A program made the position numbers and the translations under genes. From contig JAZKDP010000019.1 of assembly GCA_040387515.1 (NCBI GenBank), forward strand, positions 1 to 64,000: 64,000 bases of DNA. Direction: 5' to 3'. Below the pieces are notes generated by a model. That model did not search any database and had not been told where the DNA came from. It saw nothing but the letters and a program-made list of their open reading frames with translations. Position 1 is the stretch's first letter. The number at the start of each line of letters is the position of its first letter. This document shows positions 35,572 through 44,527 of this stretch, piece by piece. The stretch comes from Methylotenera_A sp040387515. GTDB lineage: Bacteria; Pseudomonadota; Gammaproteobacteria; Burkholderiales; Methylophilaceae.

Positions 35572-36843
35572 TTAAGGGAATATTTTGACGCTTTTAACGA
35601 TTCTATCTTGCGTCTGCATGATTTCAAGCGTGTGACTATTGATTCTAAAACTGGTGCCAGGCTCAGGAATATCTTCAAAATGTTCCAGTATTAAACCGTT
35701 AAGTGTGCGTGGTCCATCTAGCGGCAAATTAATATTGAGCTTTTTATTTAAATTGCGTAATGCACTGCTACCGTCAACCAGCCAGCTACCATCGACTTCT
35801 TGGCGATAGCTGCCAACGCGACTGGGTGATTGCGTTGTGAAGTCGCCAATCACTTCTTCTAAAATATCTTCCAACGTTACCAAGCCTTTAAACTCACCAT
35901 ATTCATCTACCACTAAAGCAATACGCTCTTGGTTTTCTTGGAACTGCTGAATTTGCGTATAAAGCGGCGTACCAGAAGGAATGAAGTAAGGTTCGCTGAT
36001 AATTTCACGCAATGTTTCTCTGCTAATTTCTGCGTCCTGCTGATAACTACGCAACTGATTAATGACTTTGCGTACATGAATAATACCAATGATTTCCTCG
36101 TTGTCGCCTTCACGTGCAGGTAAGCGTGTGTGATGGCTGTTTGAAATGCGTTGCAGAATGTCATCGATTGGCGCGTCAAAATCAATGACTTCAACCAATG
36201 TATGCGCGGTCATCACGTCATCTACCGTGATTTTTTCCAGATCAAACAGGTTAAGTAAAATAGTGCGGTGTTTTTTAGGCATAAAATGCCCGGCATCCGT
36301 CACAATGCTGCGTAACTCATCCATGGTGAGCGATTGCGAGCTCTCACTAAAGTTGATATTCACTCTTAATAACTTAAGCAAGCCTTCAACAAATAGATTG
36401 ATAAACCAAACGGCGGGGTACAGCACTTTTAAAAGTGGGTACAGAACATAGCTGCACAATATGCCAAGTTTTTCTGGATATGCGGCCGCGATTACTTTTG
36501 GAGATATTTCGCTGAAGACTAAAATGGCGAAAGTGACGGCTAAAGTGCCGAACATCAACACCCATTCGCCCTCTCCGAACAGTTCAACCGTAATAATAGT
36601 AACAAGTGTCGCAGATGCGGCGTTAGCAAAGTTGTTGCAGAGCAGAATCACACCAAGTAGTTTGTCGGTTTTGGCGAGTAAGCTGCTAGCCAATCGTGCG
36701 CCACGGTTACCTTCTTTAACTAAATGCCGCAACCGATAACGGTTGAGCGACATTAAGCTGGTTTCAGCAACAGAGAAAAAGCCGGAAATCAGCAGAAGCA
36801 AGGCTAAAACGCCAAGCTGATAGGGAATGGGAATATTATCCAA
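35572..36843 (-). CDS. CNNM/CorC-family (DUF21-CBS-CorC) membrane protein
   Basis: This is a 423-residue inner-membrane protein. An N-terminal DUF21/CNNM domain with about four helices (1-180; SGFFSVAETSLMSLNRYRLR, NNFANAASATLV) is followed by a CBS pair (about 205-330; TRLPAREGDNEEIIGIIHVR, VVDEYGEFKGLVTLEDILEE) and a C-terminal CorC_HlyC transporter-associated domain. The family is linked to magnesium or cobalt efflux and ion homeostasis. It begins at TTG (36843); no closer ATG fits the domain start. It is separated from secDF by a strong terminator. Confidence 0.92.
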   Translation of the reverse strand: MDNIPIPYQLGVLALLLLISGFFSVAETSLMSLNRYRLRHLVKEGNRGARLASSLLAKTDKLLGVILLCNNFANAASATLVTIITVELFGEGEWVLMFGTLAVTFAILVFSEISPKVIAAAYPEKLGILCSYVLYPLLKVLYPAVWFINLFVEGLLKLLRVNINFSESSQSLTMDELRSIVTDAGHFMPKKHRTILLNLFDLEKITVDDVMTAHTLVEVIDFDAPIDDILQRISNSHHTRLPAREGDNEEIIGIIHVRKVINQLRSYQQDAEISRETLREIISEPYFIPSGTPLYTQIQQFQENQERIALVVDEYGEFKGLVTLEDILEEVIGDFTTQSPSRVGSYRQEVDGSWLVDGSSALRNLNKKLNINLPLDGPRTLNGLILEHFEDIPEPGTSFRINSHTLEIMQTQDRIVKSVKIFP

Positions 36844-36850
36844 TTAGCGT

Positions 36851-36890
36851 TAAATCAAAAATAAACAGGTAATCAGTTTACCTGTTTATT
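36851..36890 (-). terminator. Terminator of the yajC-secD-secF unit
   Basis: AATAAACAGGTAA and TTACCTGTTTATT form a perfect 13-bp stem (36860-36890) with a TCAGT loop. Read on the minus strand it is followed by TTTTGATTTA. It lies about 78 nt after the secF stop and just ahead of the CorC-family gene. Confidence 0.85.
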
Positions 36891-36967
36891 CATTTAAAAA
36901 TCAAGCAGTTAAGGTTGAGTTGTTGGTGAATTGTCGTTTAAATATATGTTTTGATGAATATATCTAA

Positions 36968-37927
36968 TTAAGACAGTGCTTCTGTGGTGTTATCAGAATC
37001 TTTTTTGTTCGCATCTTTTTTCTCAGTATCACCAATTAAATTAGCGCGACTTACACCTAGATACATCGCAACTGGGCAAGCAACCAATACAGAGGAGTAG
37101 ATACCGAATAGGATACCAATCGTGAGCGCTAGTGCAAAGTTATGCAGCACTTCGCCACCGAATAACAGCATTGAACCGACCATAGTTTGTGTCATTAAGT
37201 GAGTAATCACTGTGCGTGACATCGTACGTGTAATAGCGTTATCAATAACATGTACCACAGTGGCTTTACGCATTTTGCGGAAATTTTCGCGCACTCGGTC
37301 AAATACTACAACCGATTCATTCACTGAATAACCTAAAACGGCTAAAATTGCAGCTAGTACAGTTAGGTTAAACTCCCACTGGAAAAAGGCAAAAAAACCT
37401 AGAATAATCACCACGTCATGCATGTTGGCGATAATTGCCGCTACTGCAAAACGCCATTCAAAGCGTATCGCCAAATAGGCCATAATGCCAGCGCAAACAA
37501 GTAGTAAAGCTAATCCACCACTGGCATACAACTCATCACCTACTTGCGAACCAACTGACTCCACGCGACGCACTTCAGCGGTTGGATCTGCGGCTTGTAA
37601 GGCTTTTGTGACCGTTTCGGATAGTTGTGCAATCGATGTATCTTTCTTTATCGGTAGACGAATCAATACATCGTGGCTAGTGCCAAAATTTTGAACAGTG
37701 ACATCCTTTAAGCCGATTGAGTCAACCGCTTTACGGATATTATCGATATTTGCAGACTGCGGATAATTCACTTCCATCACGGTGCCGCCAGTGAAGTCAA
37801 CGCCATAATGCAGGCCTTTAGACCAAAGGAAGAATATCGCCACTAAAAAAGTGATGAGCGAGACAGCCGTGGTTAAACGACCGTAACTCATGAATGGGAT
37901 GTCTTTTTTAATTCTGAAAAATTCCAT
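36968..37927 (-). CDS. secF: Protein translocase subunit SecF
   Basis: SecF works with SecD to pull preproteins across the inner membrane using the proton gradient. The 319-residue, six-helix protein starts MEFFRIKKDIPFMSYGR and has the family motifs GVDFTGGTVMEV (about 41-52) in the periplasmic part, LGYSVNESVVVFDRVREN (about 195-212) and TRTMSRTVITH. It follows secD after 75 nt, a gap that contains a small hairpin. Confidence 0.97.
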   Translation of the reverse strand: MEFFRIKKDIPFMSYGRLTTAVSLITFLVAIFFLWSKGLHYGVDFTGGTVMEVNYPQSANIDNIRKAVDSIGLKDVTVQNFGTSHDVLIRLPIKKDTSIAQLSETVTKALQAADPTAEVRRVESVGSQVGDELYASGGLALLLVCAGIMAYLAIRFEWRFAVAAIIANMHDVVIILGFFAFFQWEFNLTVLAAILAVLGYSVNESVVVFDRVRENFRKMRKATVVHVIDNAITRTMSRTVITHLMTQTMVGSMLLFGGEVLHNFALALTIGILFGIYSSVLVACPVAMYLGVSRANLIGDTEKKDANKKDSDNTTEALS

Positions 37928-37959
37928 AATCCATACTCTATATAAAATTAGCTGCTAAA

Positions 37960-37983
37960 TTGCTAAGGCTAAATCCTTAGCAA
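37960..37983 (-). repeat. Intercistronic hairpin between secD and secF
   Basis: TTGCTAAGG and CCTTAGCAA pair over 9 bp around a 6-nt loop. No T tract follows in either direction, so it looks like a processing or stabilising hairpin between co-transcribed genes, not a terminator. Confidence 0.5.
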
Positions 37984-38002
37984 ATTGAAATTTAATCGAA
38001 GT

Positions 38003-39847
38003 TTAAGCTTTATAAATCTGGCCGATTGAAAGAGTGGTCACTTTACGGCGGTAGCCATAAATCAGATTCACAATCGCACGTGACACTAAAACTGCAGTAA
38101 ACATCGACGTTAGTATGCCCAGCACGTGTACTACGGCGAAGCCTTTAATAGGGCCTGTGCCAAACATAAACAGGGCAACACCAGCAATTAAAGTCGTCAC
38201 GTTGGAGTCTAAAATCGTGTCAAATGCTCTGTCGTAACCTGCATGAATGCTTGCTTGTGGCGTGTTGCCATTGCGTAACTCTTCACGAATTCGTTCGTTA
38301 ATCAGCACGTTCGCGTCAATCGCCATGCCCAGTGCCAACGCAATTGCCGCTAAACCTGGCAAGGTAAGTGTCGCTTGTAGCATCGAAAGAAGAGCGACTA
38401 GTAACAGCAGATTAATACCCAGCGCCAATACGGAAACACCACCAAAAATCATGTAGTAAATCATCATCATCACCGCAATAGCCGCGAAACCCCACAGCGT
38501 TGAGTGCACGCCACGTTTAATGTTTTCTTCACCCATGCTTGGGCCAACGGTACGTTCTTCAATGATTTCCATTGGAGCTGCAAGCGCACCAGCACGTAAC
38601 AGCAGCGCAACATCGGTGGCTTCTTGCGTGTTATTCATGCCGGAAATCTGCACACGGCCACCACCGATTTCTTCATTAATCACTGGCGCGGTAATCACTT
38701 CAGTATTGCCTTTTTCAATCAGCAGAATCGCCATGCGCTTGCCCACGTTATCGCGTGTGACATTTTTAAATATGCCAGCACCGCGACCATCTAATGTGAC
38801 ATTCACAATTGCGCCACCAGTTTGATTATTAACGCCTGGGCCAGCATCAGTAATGCGGTCGCCGGTTAATACCACATTCTTTTTAACTAGAATTGGATTA
38901 CCTTCGCGATCCATATACACTTCGTCACCAAAAGGCACTTGTCCTTTGACAGCCGCTTCAAGCGTGGCTAGGTCTTTTTTATCTTCATCCACCATACGAA
39001 TTTCAAGCGTTGCAGTACGGCCTAAAATTTCTTTCGCTTTGGCTGTATCTTGTACACCTGGCAATTGCACAACTATGCGGTCAAGGCCTTGTTGTTGCAC
39101 GATTGGTTCAGCTACGCCTAACTCATTAATACGGTTATGCAAGGTTTGTAGGTTTTGTTTGAGTGCGAACTCTTGGATTTTCTTTTTCGCCGCTTCGCCA
39201 ATGGTGGCCGTTAACACTTGTTCTTTGCCATCAGTTGAATCATTCAGCGTTAAGTCAGGGAAATCTTTGCTTAATACTTTACGTGCGGCATCTAAGTCTT
39301 TTTTATCGCTAAAGCGCACCTGCACCTTTTGGCCTTCGCGCGAAATGCCGAAGTAATTCACTTTTTCACGGCGTAATGTTGTGCGGAAATCGCCCACGCT
39401 ACTTTCTGCTGACTTATCTAATGCCGCTTTCATATCCACTTGTAGCAGAAAATGCACGCCACCACGTAAATCCAAACCCAAATACATGGGTTTAGCGCCA
39501 ATACTTAATAGCCAATTCGGCGTTTGCGATAACAGATTTAACGCAACCGTATAATCTTTGCCCAAATTAGCAATTAATTTATCTTTGGCTTTAATTTGCG
39601 CTTCAGGATCAGCAAAGCGTACTTTTACACCGCTTGCATCCAAATAAATACCATTGAACGGCACATTGGCTAATTTGAGCGTCGCTTCAACTTTGCTCAG
39701 TAAAGCCGCATCTGCTTTCAGTGATGTTTTAGCTGGGCTGACTTGCACAGCAGGCGACTCACCAAAAAAATTGGGTATGGTGTAGAGCAACCCAATCAAA
39801 ACGATAACGGCAATTAGAATGTATTTCCAGGTAGGGTAGCGGTTCAT
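38003..39847 (-). CDS. secD: Protein translocase subunit SecD
   Basis: SecD is the larger accessory subunit of the Sec translocon. The 614-residue length matches proteobacterial SecD. A signal-anchor helix (about 8-26) precedes a large periplasmic region with LGLDLRGGVHFLLQVDM (about 123-139) and a second periplasmic part with VNNQTGGAIVNVTLDG. A five-helix membrane block follows with GMAIDANVLINERIREEL and a C-terminal FAVVHVLGILTSMFTAVLVS. It lies between yajC and secF, in the usual order. Confidence 0.97.
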   Translation of the reverse strand: MNRYPTWKYILIAVIVLIGLLYTIPNFFGESPAVQVSPAKTSLKADAALLSKVEATLKLANVPFNGIYLDASGVKVRFADPEAQIKAKDKLIANLGKDYTVALNLLSQTPNWLLSIGAKPMYLGLDLRGGVHFLLQVDMKAALDKSAESSVGDFRTTLRREKVNYFGISREGQKVQVRFSDKKDLDAARKVLSKDFPDLTLNDSTDGKEQVLTATIGEAAKKKIQEFALKQNLQTLHNRINELGVAEPIVQQQGLDRIVVQLPGVQDTAKAKEILGRTATLEIRMVDEDKKDLATLEAAVKGQVPFGDEVYMDREGNPILVKKNVVLTGDRITDAGPGVNNQTGGAIVNVTLDGRGAGIFKNVTRDNVGKRMAILLIEKGNTEVITAPVINEEIGGGRVQISGMNNTQEATDVALLLRAGALAAPMEIIEERTVGPSMGEENIKRGVHSTLWGFAAIAVMMMIYYMIFGGVSVLALGINLLLLVALLSMLQATLTLPGLAAIALALGMAIDANVLINERIREELRNGNTPQASIHAGYDRAFDTILDSNVTTLIAGVALFMFGTGPIKGFAVVHVLGILTSMFTAVLVSRAIVNLIYGYRRKVTTLSIGQIYKA

Positions 39848-39970
39848 AAATGCGGCTCAAAAATACTAAAATGCAGATTCAATTTAGTAATAAATTGTTA
39901 GTTTAAAAATGTTATTTTTAAATGATGATTAAGTTGGATACAAGCGCAAAATCGCTTAATAATTAAGCTG

Positions 39971-40300
39971 TTAAATGCCTTTAATCGTGCCAGGTGGCAG
40001 TAAAGTTTGCACAGCGTGCTTTTGCACATTAATCGTTGTGTTAGCAGCAATTTCAATGCTTACAAAGCTATCGCCCACTTTGCTGATTTTGCCAATCACG
40101 CCGCCTGTTGTTGCTACTTCATCGCCCGCTTTTAAGCTTTCAATCATAGCTTTCTGCTGTTTGGCCTGTTTCATTTGCGGGCGAATCAGCATGAAGTAAA
40201 ACAAGGCGAAAATAATTAAGATCGGTAAAAAGCTCAATAAGTCACCACCTGGAGCGGCTGGAGCGGCGTGTGCGTTACTAATAAATAGATTGTTTAACAT
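39971..40300 (-). CDS. yajC: Preprotein translocase accessory subunit YajC
   Basis: YajC is a small single-span inner-membrane protein that associates with SecDF. The 109-residue sequence has one helix (about 22-41; FLPILIIFALFYFMLIRPQM) followed by the conserved basic stretch KQAKQQKAMIESLKAGDEVA and TTGGVIGKI. Order tgt-yajC-secD-secF on one strand is the classic arrangement. Confidence 0.96.
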   Translation of the reverse strand: MLNNLFISNAHAAPAAPGGDLLSFLPILIIFALFYFMLIRPQMKQAKQQKAMIESLKAGDEVATTGGVIGKISKVGDSFVSIEIAANTTINVQKHAVQTLLPPGTIKGI

Positions 40301-40351
40301 GCGGAATAACTTTCAAATAATTTTTAACTGTGCGATTTTAGCACATACTGT

Positions 40352-41458
40352 TCAGCTTGAGAGGCGTGCGCGCTTGGCTTTAAAGTCTGTTTTAAATGTT
40401 TCAAATTCCCCTACTTCAATCGCGCCGCGCATGCCTTGCATTAATACTTGGTAATAATGCAAATTATGAATCGTGTTTAAACGTGCGCCTAAGATTTCAC
40501 CTACTTTATGCAGGTGATGCAAATAAGCGCGGGTAAAGTTGCGACAGGTATAACACGCGCAATCATCATCTAACGGTTTTGTATCTTGTTTATAAAACGC
40601 ATTCTTGATTTTAATGTCACCATATTGGGTAAATAGCCAGCCATTGCGGGCGTTGCGGGTTGGCATCACGCAATCAAACATGTCCACGCCTTGCGAAACA
40701 GCAGCAACTAAATCTTCTGGCGTACCAACGCCCATTAAATAACGTGGTTTGTTTTGCGGCATTTTGGGTGCCGTATGCGCCAAAATGCGCAACATATCTT
40801 CTTTGGGCTCGCCAACAGAAAGCCCGCCAATTGCGAAACCATCAAAGTCGATATCGACTAAACCATTTAAAGAAACGTCGCGTAAATCTTCAAACATTCC
40901 GCCTTGAATAATTCCAAATAGTGCATTTGCGTTGCCTTGATGCGCATCTTTGCTGCGCCTAGCCCAGCGCAGACTCAGCTGCATCGAATCATTTGCTTCT
41001 TTATGTGTTGCTGGGTAGGGCGTACATTCGTCAAAAATCATCACGATGTCGCTATTTAACACTTTTTGAATGCGCATGGATTCTTCTGGCGTTAAAAAGC
41101 AGGTGTCGCCGTTGATGGGCGATTTAAACTTAACACCTTCTTCTGAAATCTTGCGCATCGCGCCCAAACTCCACACCTGAAACCCCCCAGAATCTGTGAG
41201 AATCGGTTTATCCCAACCCATAAATTTGTGCAAACCGCCATGCGCGGCAACCACTTCTAAGCCAGGACGCAACCACAGGTGAAAAGTATTGCCCAGCACA
41301 ATGTGTGCATCAATTTCAGCTAACTCTAATGGTGACATGGCTTTAACCGTGCCGTACGTACCAACCGGCATAAACGCAGGCGTTTGTACATCGCCATGTG
41401 CCAAACTAACGGTACCGCGACGGGCAAGGCCGTCGGTTTTGTGAAGGGTGAATTGCAT
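40352..41458 (-). CDS. tgt: tRNA-guanine transglycosylase (queuine synthesis)
   Basis: Tgt exchanges guanine-34 of GUN-anticodon tRNAs for preQ1. The 368-residue TIM-barrel protein shows the substrate-site segment TDSGGFQVWSL (about 90-100), IMIFDECTPYP, GIIQGGMF, a catalytic Asp in GVDMFDCVMPTRNARNG, and the zinc site CACYTCRNFTRAYLHHL (Cys, Cys, Cys, His). All are intact. It heads the minus-strand tgt-yajC-secD-secF run and is divergent from pssA across 221 nt with no clear consensus promoter. Confidence 0.98.
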   Translation of the reverse strand: MQFTLHKTDGLARRGTVSLAHGDVQTPAFMPVGTYGTVKAMSPLELAEIDAHIVLGNTFHLWLRPGLEVVAAHGGLHKFMGWDKPILTDSGGFQVWSLGAMRKISEEGVKFKSPINGDTCFLTPEESMRIQKVLNSDIVMIFDECTPYPATHKEANDSMQLSLRWARRSKDAHQGNANALFGIIQGGMFEDLRDVSLNGLVDIDFDGFAIGGLSVGEPKEDMLRILAHTAPKMPQNKPRYLMGVGTPEDLVAAVSQGVDMFDCVMPTRNARNGWLFTQYGDIKIKNAFYKQDTKPLDDDCACYTCRNFTRAYLHHLHKVGEILGARLNTIHNLHYYQVLMQGMRGAIEVGEFETFKTDFKAKRARLSS

Positions 41459-41679
41459 GTTTAAACCTAAATTGAAGCGTTAATTTTAAGTCGCGATACT
41501 ATCATAAGCGAGCGCTTACACTAAACATCGGCGTCGCATAAATAATGCTGTTAAGTTGCGCTAACCGCGACTAATTAACAAAGTCAGTGATACCAAATGA
41601 CCATGATAATCAATTTAGAGTGAGCAAAATAAGTATGCTTTGATATACTGGATGTAATTTTATTAGCAGGCTGAATACA

Positions 41680-42465
41680 ATGGCTGTCGTTAAAGCACGT
41701 GCACCACGCAAACAAGTCGATACATTAAAATCGCGCGGCATTTATTTGCTGCCCAATTTATTCACCTCCGCTGCTTTATTTGCTGGCTTTTATGCCATTG
41801 TGCAGGCGATGAACTTTAACTTTGAGCAATCTGCGATTGCCATTTTTATTGCCATGGTGATGGATGGATTAGATGGACGTGTAGCCCGCATGACCAATAC
41901 CACCAGCGCATTTGGTGCAGAATACGATAGCTTGTCTGACATGGTTTCTTTCGGCGTGGCGCCAGCATTAATTATGTATGTGTGGGCGTTAAAGCCGATG
42001 GGGAAATTGGGCTGGATAGCTGCTTTTATTTATTGCGCCTGCGCGGCGTTAAGGTTGGCGCGTTTTAATACCAAGTTAGACGATGATTATCAAGATAAAC
42101 GTTATTTCCAAGGCTTGCCCAGCCCAGCAGCAGCGGCATTATTGGCGGGCTTTGTATGGGTGGCGTATGAGTATGATGTAGATGGACGTGAAATATTTTT
42201 TGGCGCATTACAGATGAAATGGATGGCTTGGGGCTTAACGGTTTTTGCAGCTCTCAGTATGGTGAGCGATCTTAAGTTTTACAGCGGAAAAGACATTAAT
42301 TTAAAACAAAGTGTACCTTTCGTGGCTATTTTGGCGATTGTTTTAGCTTTTGTGCTGATCTCTTACAGCCCACCCGAAGTCTTGTTTACTGTGGTTTTGG
42401 TCTACGCATTATCTGGCTATTTTTTGTGGGTAAAGTCGCGTGCGGCAAAAAAAAGCATAAGCTAA
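41680..42465 (+). CDS. pssA: CDP-diacylglycerol-serine O-phosphatidyltransferase
   Basis: PssA makes phosphatidylserine, the precursor of phosphatidylethanolamine, in the inner membrane. The 261-residue multi-helix protein contains the CDP-alcohol phosphotransferase motif D-G-x2-A-R-x8-G-x3-D-x3-D, read from DGLDGRVARMTNTTSAFGAE through YDSLSDMVSF (about 62-91). The length fits the larger class of this enzyme found in many proteobacteria. In most relatives it is near ilv/leu genes, as here with leuA downstream. Confidence 0.95.
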   Translation: MAVVKARAPRKQVDTLKSRGIYLLPNLFTSAALFAGFYAIVQAMNFNFEQSAIAIFIAMVMDGLDGRVARMTNTTSAFGAEYDSLSDMVSFGVAPALIMYVWALKPMGKLGWIAAFIYCACAALRLARFNTKLDDDYQDKRYFQGLPSPAAAALLAGFVWVAYEYDVDGREIFFGALQMKWMAWGLTVFAALSMVSDLKFYSGKDINLKQSVPFVAILAIVLAFVLISYSPPEVLFTVVLVYALSGYFLWVKSRAAKKSIS

Positions 42466-42476
42466 TTTGATATTAA

Positions 42477-42497
42477 GATGCCATTATTAAAGGCATC
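42477..42497 (+). terminator. Weak terminator-like hairpin after pssA
   Basis: GATGCC and GGCATC form a 6-bp stem with a 9-nt AT-rich loop, 12 nt after the pssA stop. Only an AT-rich tail without a proper T-run follows, so termination would be weak. Confidence 0.35.
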
Positions 42498-42558
42498 ATT
42501 AAGTTAAAACCTGTTAAATTAAAAACAAGTCCTTAAGCATAAACGCACGATTAGCTAC

Positions 42559-42587
42559 TTGAAAAGCCAGCATTAAATATTTATACT
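42559..42587 (+). promoter_or_regulatory. Sigma-70 promoter for the leuA leader
   Basis: TTGAAA (42559-42564) and TATACT (42582-42587) are spaced exactly 17 nt apart. The expected start site, 6-7 nt further, falls on or next to the A of the ATG at 42594, so the short ORF there would be leaderless. Confidence 0.6.
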
Positions 42588-42593
42588 AATTAC

Positions 42594-42710
42594 ATGTTGA
42601 ATCATTTCACATTTCAAGCAACATCTTTTTACGCAGGCTTATTTTTAAGCCTTGCTTTAGCATTGGCTGCGCTACGCCCAGCTATGCTGCTGCGCGCCAG
42701 CGCACAATAA
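42594..42710 (+). CDS. Candidate leucine-rich leader peptide of leuA
   Basis: This 38-codon ORF holds nine leucine codons, most of them in the segment GLFLSLALALAALRPAMLLR. It starts right where a good promoter would begin transcription and ends about 180 nt before leuA. Leucine-rich leader peptides control leu operons by attenuation in several proteobacteria, which makes a sensor role plausible. The alternatives are a chance ORF or a tiny hydrophobic protein. No Shine-Dalgarno sequence is present, consistent with leaderless translation. Confidence 0.45.
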   Translation: MLNHFTFQATSFYAGLFLSLALALAALRPAMLLRASAQ

Positions 42711-42738
42711 TCCCCCAACCCCCTAAAGTAATTTCGTG

Positions 42739-42813
42739 CTCACTGTTTTTTACAGTGCTCAGTTTAATTGTGATCAATAAACAGTTACTCTGGCTAGTTA
42801 ACAGTACAGTGAG
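42739..42813 (+). promoter_or_regulatory. Alternative-pairing segments in the leuA leader
   Basis: CTCACTGT (42739-42746) can pair locally, as CACTGT with ACAGTG (42752-42757), or with a more distal ACAGTGAG (42806-42813). TTACTC (42785-42790) can also pair with GAGTAA (42811-42816). Mutually exclusive pairings are what an attenuator needs, but no GC-rich stem with a long T-run is seen, so the mechanism is unproven. An AT-rich hairpin TTGATTA/TAATCAA (42845-42863) lies just ahead of leuA. Confidence 0.35.
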
Positions 42814-42892
42814 TAAAATGATTGTATTTGTAGCTTTTGCGCAATTGATTAATAAATAATCAAAGCAAGCTGCAGCATTAGGAATAAAAAAC

Positions 42893-44458
42893 ATGAACAC
42901 AGCAAATCAAACTAATACCCCGGCCAATAACCAAATTATTATATTTGACACCACTTTGCGCGATGGCGAACAAAGCCCTGGTGCATCAATGACCAAAGAA
43001 GAAAAAATTCGTATCGCACGCCAACTTGAAAAATTGGGCGTCAACGTGATTGAAGCAGGCTTTGCCGCCGCAAGTCCAGGTGACTTTGAGGCAATCTCTG
43101 AGATTGCCAAGATCGTCAAAAACTCTACCGTTTGCTCACTTGCCCGTGCCAGTGAAAATGATGTGCGTCGTGCTGGTGAAGCGATTAAACACGCTGCCTC
43201 TGGCCGTATTCACACGTTTATCGCCACCAGCAAAATCCACATGGAAAACAAGTTGCGCATGACGGAAGACCAAGTGCTGGAGCGCGCAGTACAAGCCGTT
43301 AAATGGGCATTGGAATATACACCAGATGTGGAGTTTTCTGCTGAAGATGCAGTGCGTTCAGATATCGACTTCTTAGTACGCGTATTTGATGCGGTGATTG
43401 AAGCCGGTGCGAAAACCATCAATGTGCCAGATACCGTGGGTTATTCGATTCCCGCGCCGTGGGGCGAAACGATGGCGACTTTGATTAAGCGCGTAAAAAA
43501 TTCTGACAAAGTGGTGTGGAGTACGCATTGTCATAATGATTTGGGCATGGCGGTTGCCAACTCTTTGGCGGCGGTGATGGGCGGCGCGCGTCAAGTGGAA
43601 TGCACAATTAACGGGTTAGGTGAGCGCGCAGGCAATGCCAGCTTAGAAGAAGTAGTAATGGCGTTACGCACACGTAAAGACATTTTCAAGCTTGAAACCA
43701 GTATTGATACTACGCAAATCGTGCCAACTTCTAAATTGGTTTCTACGATTACCGGTTACCCAGTGCAGCCGAATAAGGCGATTGTCGGCGCAAATGCGTT
43801 TGCGCATGAAAGCGGTATCCACCAAGATGGCGTGTTAAAGCATCGCGAAACCTATGAAATTATGCGTGCAGAAGATGTAGGCTGGAACGCAAATAAATTA
43901 ACTTTGGGTAAATTGTCCGGTCGCAATGCCTTTAGAACTCGCTTGAAAGAATTGGGCATTGAGTTGGAGTCTGAAGATGCGATAAATGCCGCTTTTGCGC
44001 GCTTTAAAAATTTAGCGGACAAGAAATCAGAGATTTTTGATGAAGATTTGCATGCTTTAGTCAGTGATGAGTTTGTACACGAGGCCAGTGAAAATTACAA
44101 ATTGGTATATTTGCAAGTTGCCTCGCAAACGGGTGAAGTGCCGCATGCCATTATTACCTTGTCAGATAACAGCATAGAAAAACGTGCAGAAGCAGATGGC
44201 GGCGGCCCTGTAGATGCGACGTTTAAAGCGATCGAAAGTATGGTCAACAGCGGTGCTGAGTTGCAATTGTATTCAGTCAACAATATTACCAGCGGTACCG
44301 ATGCACAAGGCGAAGTCACCGTGCGTTTAGCAAAAGGCGGGCGTATCGTGAATGGACAGGGCGCAGATACCGATATCGTGGTGGCTTCAGCCAAGGCGTA
44401 TTTGAATGGATTGAATAAATTGTATTCCAAAGACGAGAAGATGAATCCGCAACTTTAA
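42893..44458 (+). CDS. leuA: 2-isopropylmalate synthase
   Basis: LeuA condenses acetyl-CoA with 2-oxoisovalerate, the first committed step of leucine synthesis. The 521-residue protein has the HMGL-like catalytic barrel with DTTLRDGEQSPGASM (about 19-33), the metal-binding STHCHNDLGMAVANSLAAV, and ECTINGLGERAGNASLEE, followed by a C-terminal regulatory domain (about 390-510) that binds leucine. A weak GGAA ribosome-binding site precedes the ATG. A candidate leader peptide and alternative-pairing RNA lie upstream; a terminator follows. Confidence 0.97.
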   Translation: MNTANQTNTPANNQIIIFDTTLRDGEQSPGASMTKEEKIRIARQLEKLGVNVIEAGFAAASPGDFEAISEIAKIVKNSTVCSLARASENDVRRAGEAIKHAASGRIHTFIATSKIHMENKLRMTEDQVLERAVQAVKWALEYTPDVEFSAEDAVRSDIDFLVRVFDAVIEAGAKTINVPDTVGYSIPAPWGETMATLIKRVKNSDKVVWSTHCHNDLGMAVANSLAAVMGGARQVECTINGLGERAGNASLEEVVMALRTRKDIFKLETSIDTTQIVPTSKLVSTITGYPVQPNKAIVGANAFAHESGIHQDGVLKHRETYEIMRAEDVGWNANKLTLGKLSGRNAFRTRLKELGIELESEDAINAAFARFKNLADKKSEIFDEDLHALVSDEFVHEASENYKLVYLQVASQTGEVPHAIITLSDNSIEKRAEADGGGPVDATFKAIESMVNSGAELQLYSVNNITSGTDAQGEVTVRLAKGGRIVNGQGADTDIVVASAKAYLNGLNKLYSKDEKMNPQL

Positions 44459-44470
44459 TTTTTTATCTTT

Positions 44471-44514
44471 AAAATTCGCCAAGAACTATTAAAACGGTTA
44501 TTGGCGAATTTTAG
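44471..44514 (+). terminator. Terminator after leuA
   Basis: AAAATTCGCCAA (44471-44482) and TTGGCGAATTTT (44501-44512) pair over 12 bp with an 18-nt loop, 12 nt after the leuA stop, ending in a short T-run. Confidence 0.75.
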
Positions 44515-44527
44515 TTAAGCAATTTAA

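Noticed and set aside
38853..39356. Long open frame opposite secD
   Set aside because: It is antisense to a clear, well conserved gene and shows no recognisable protein features.
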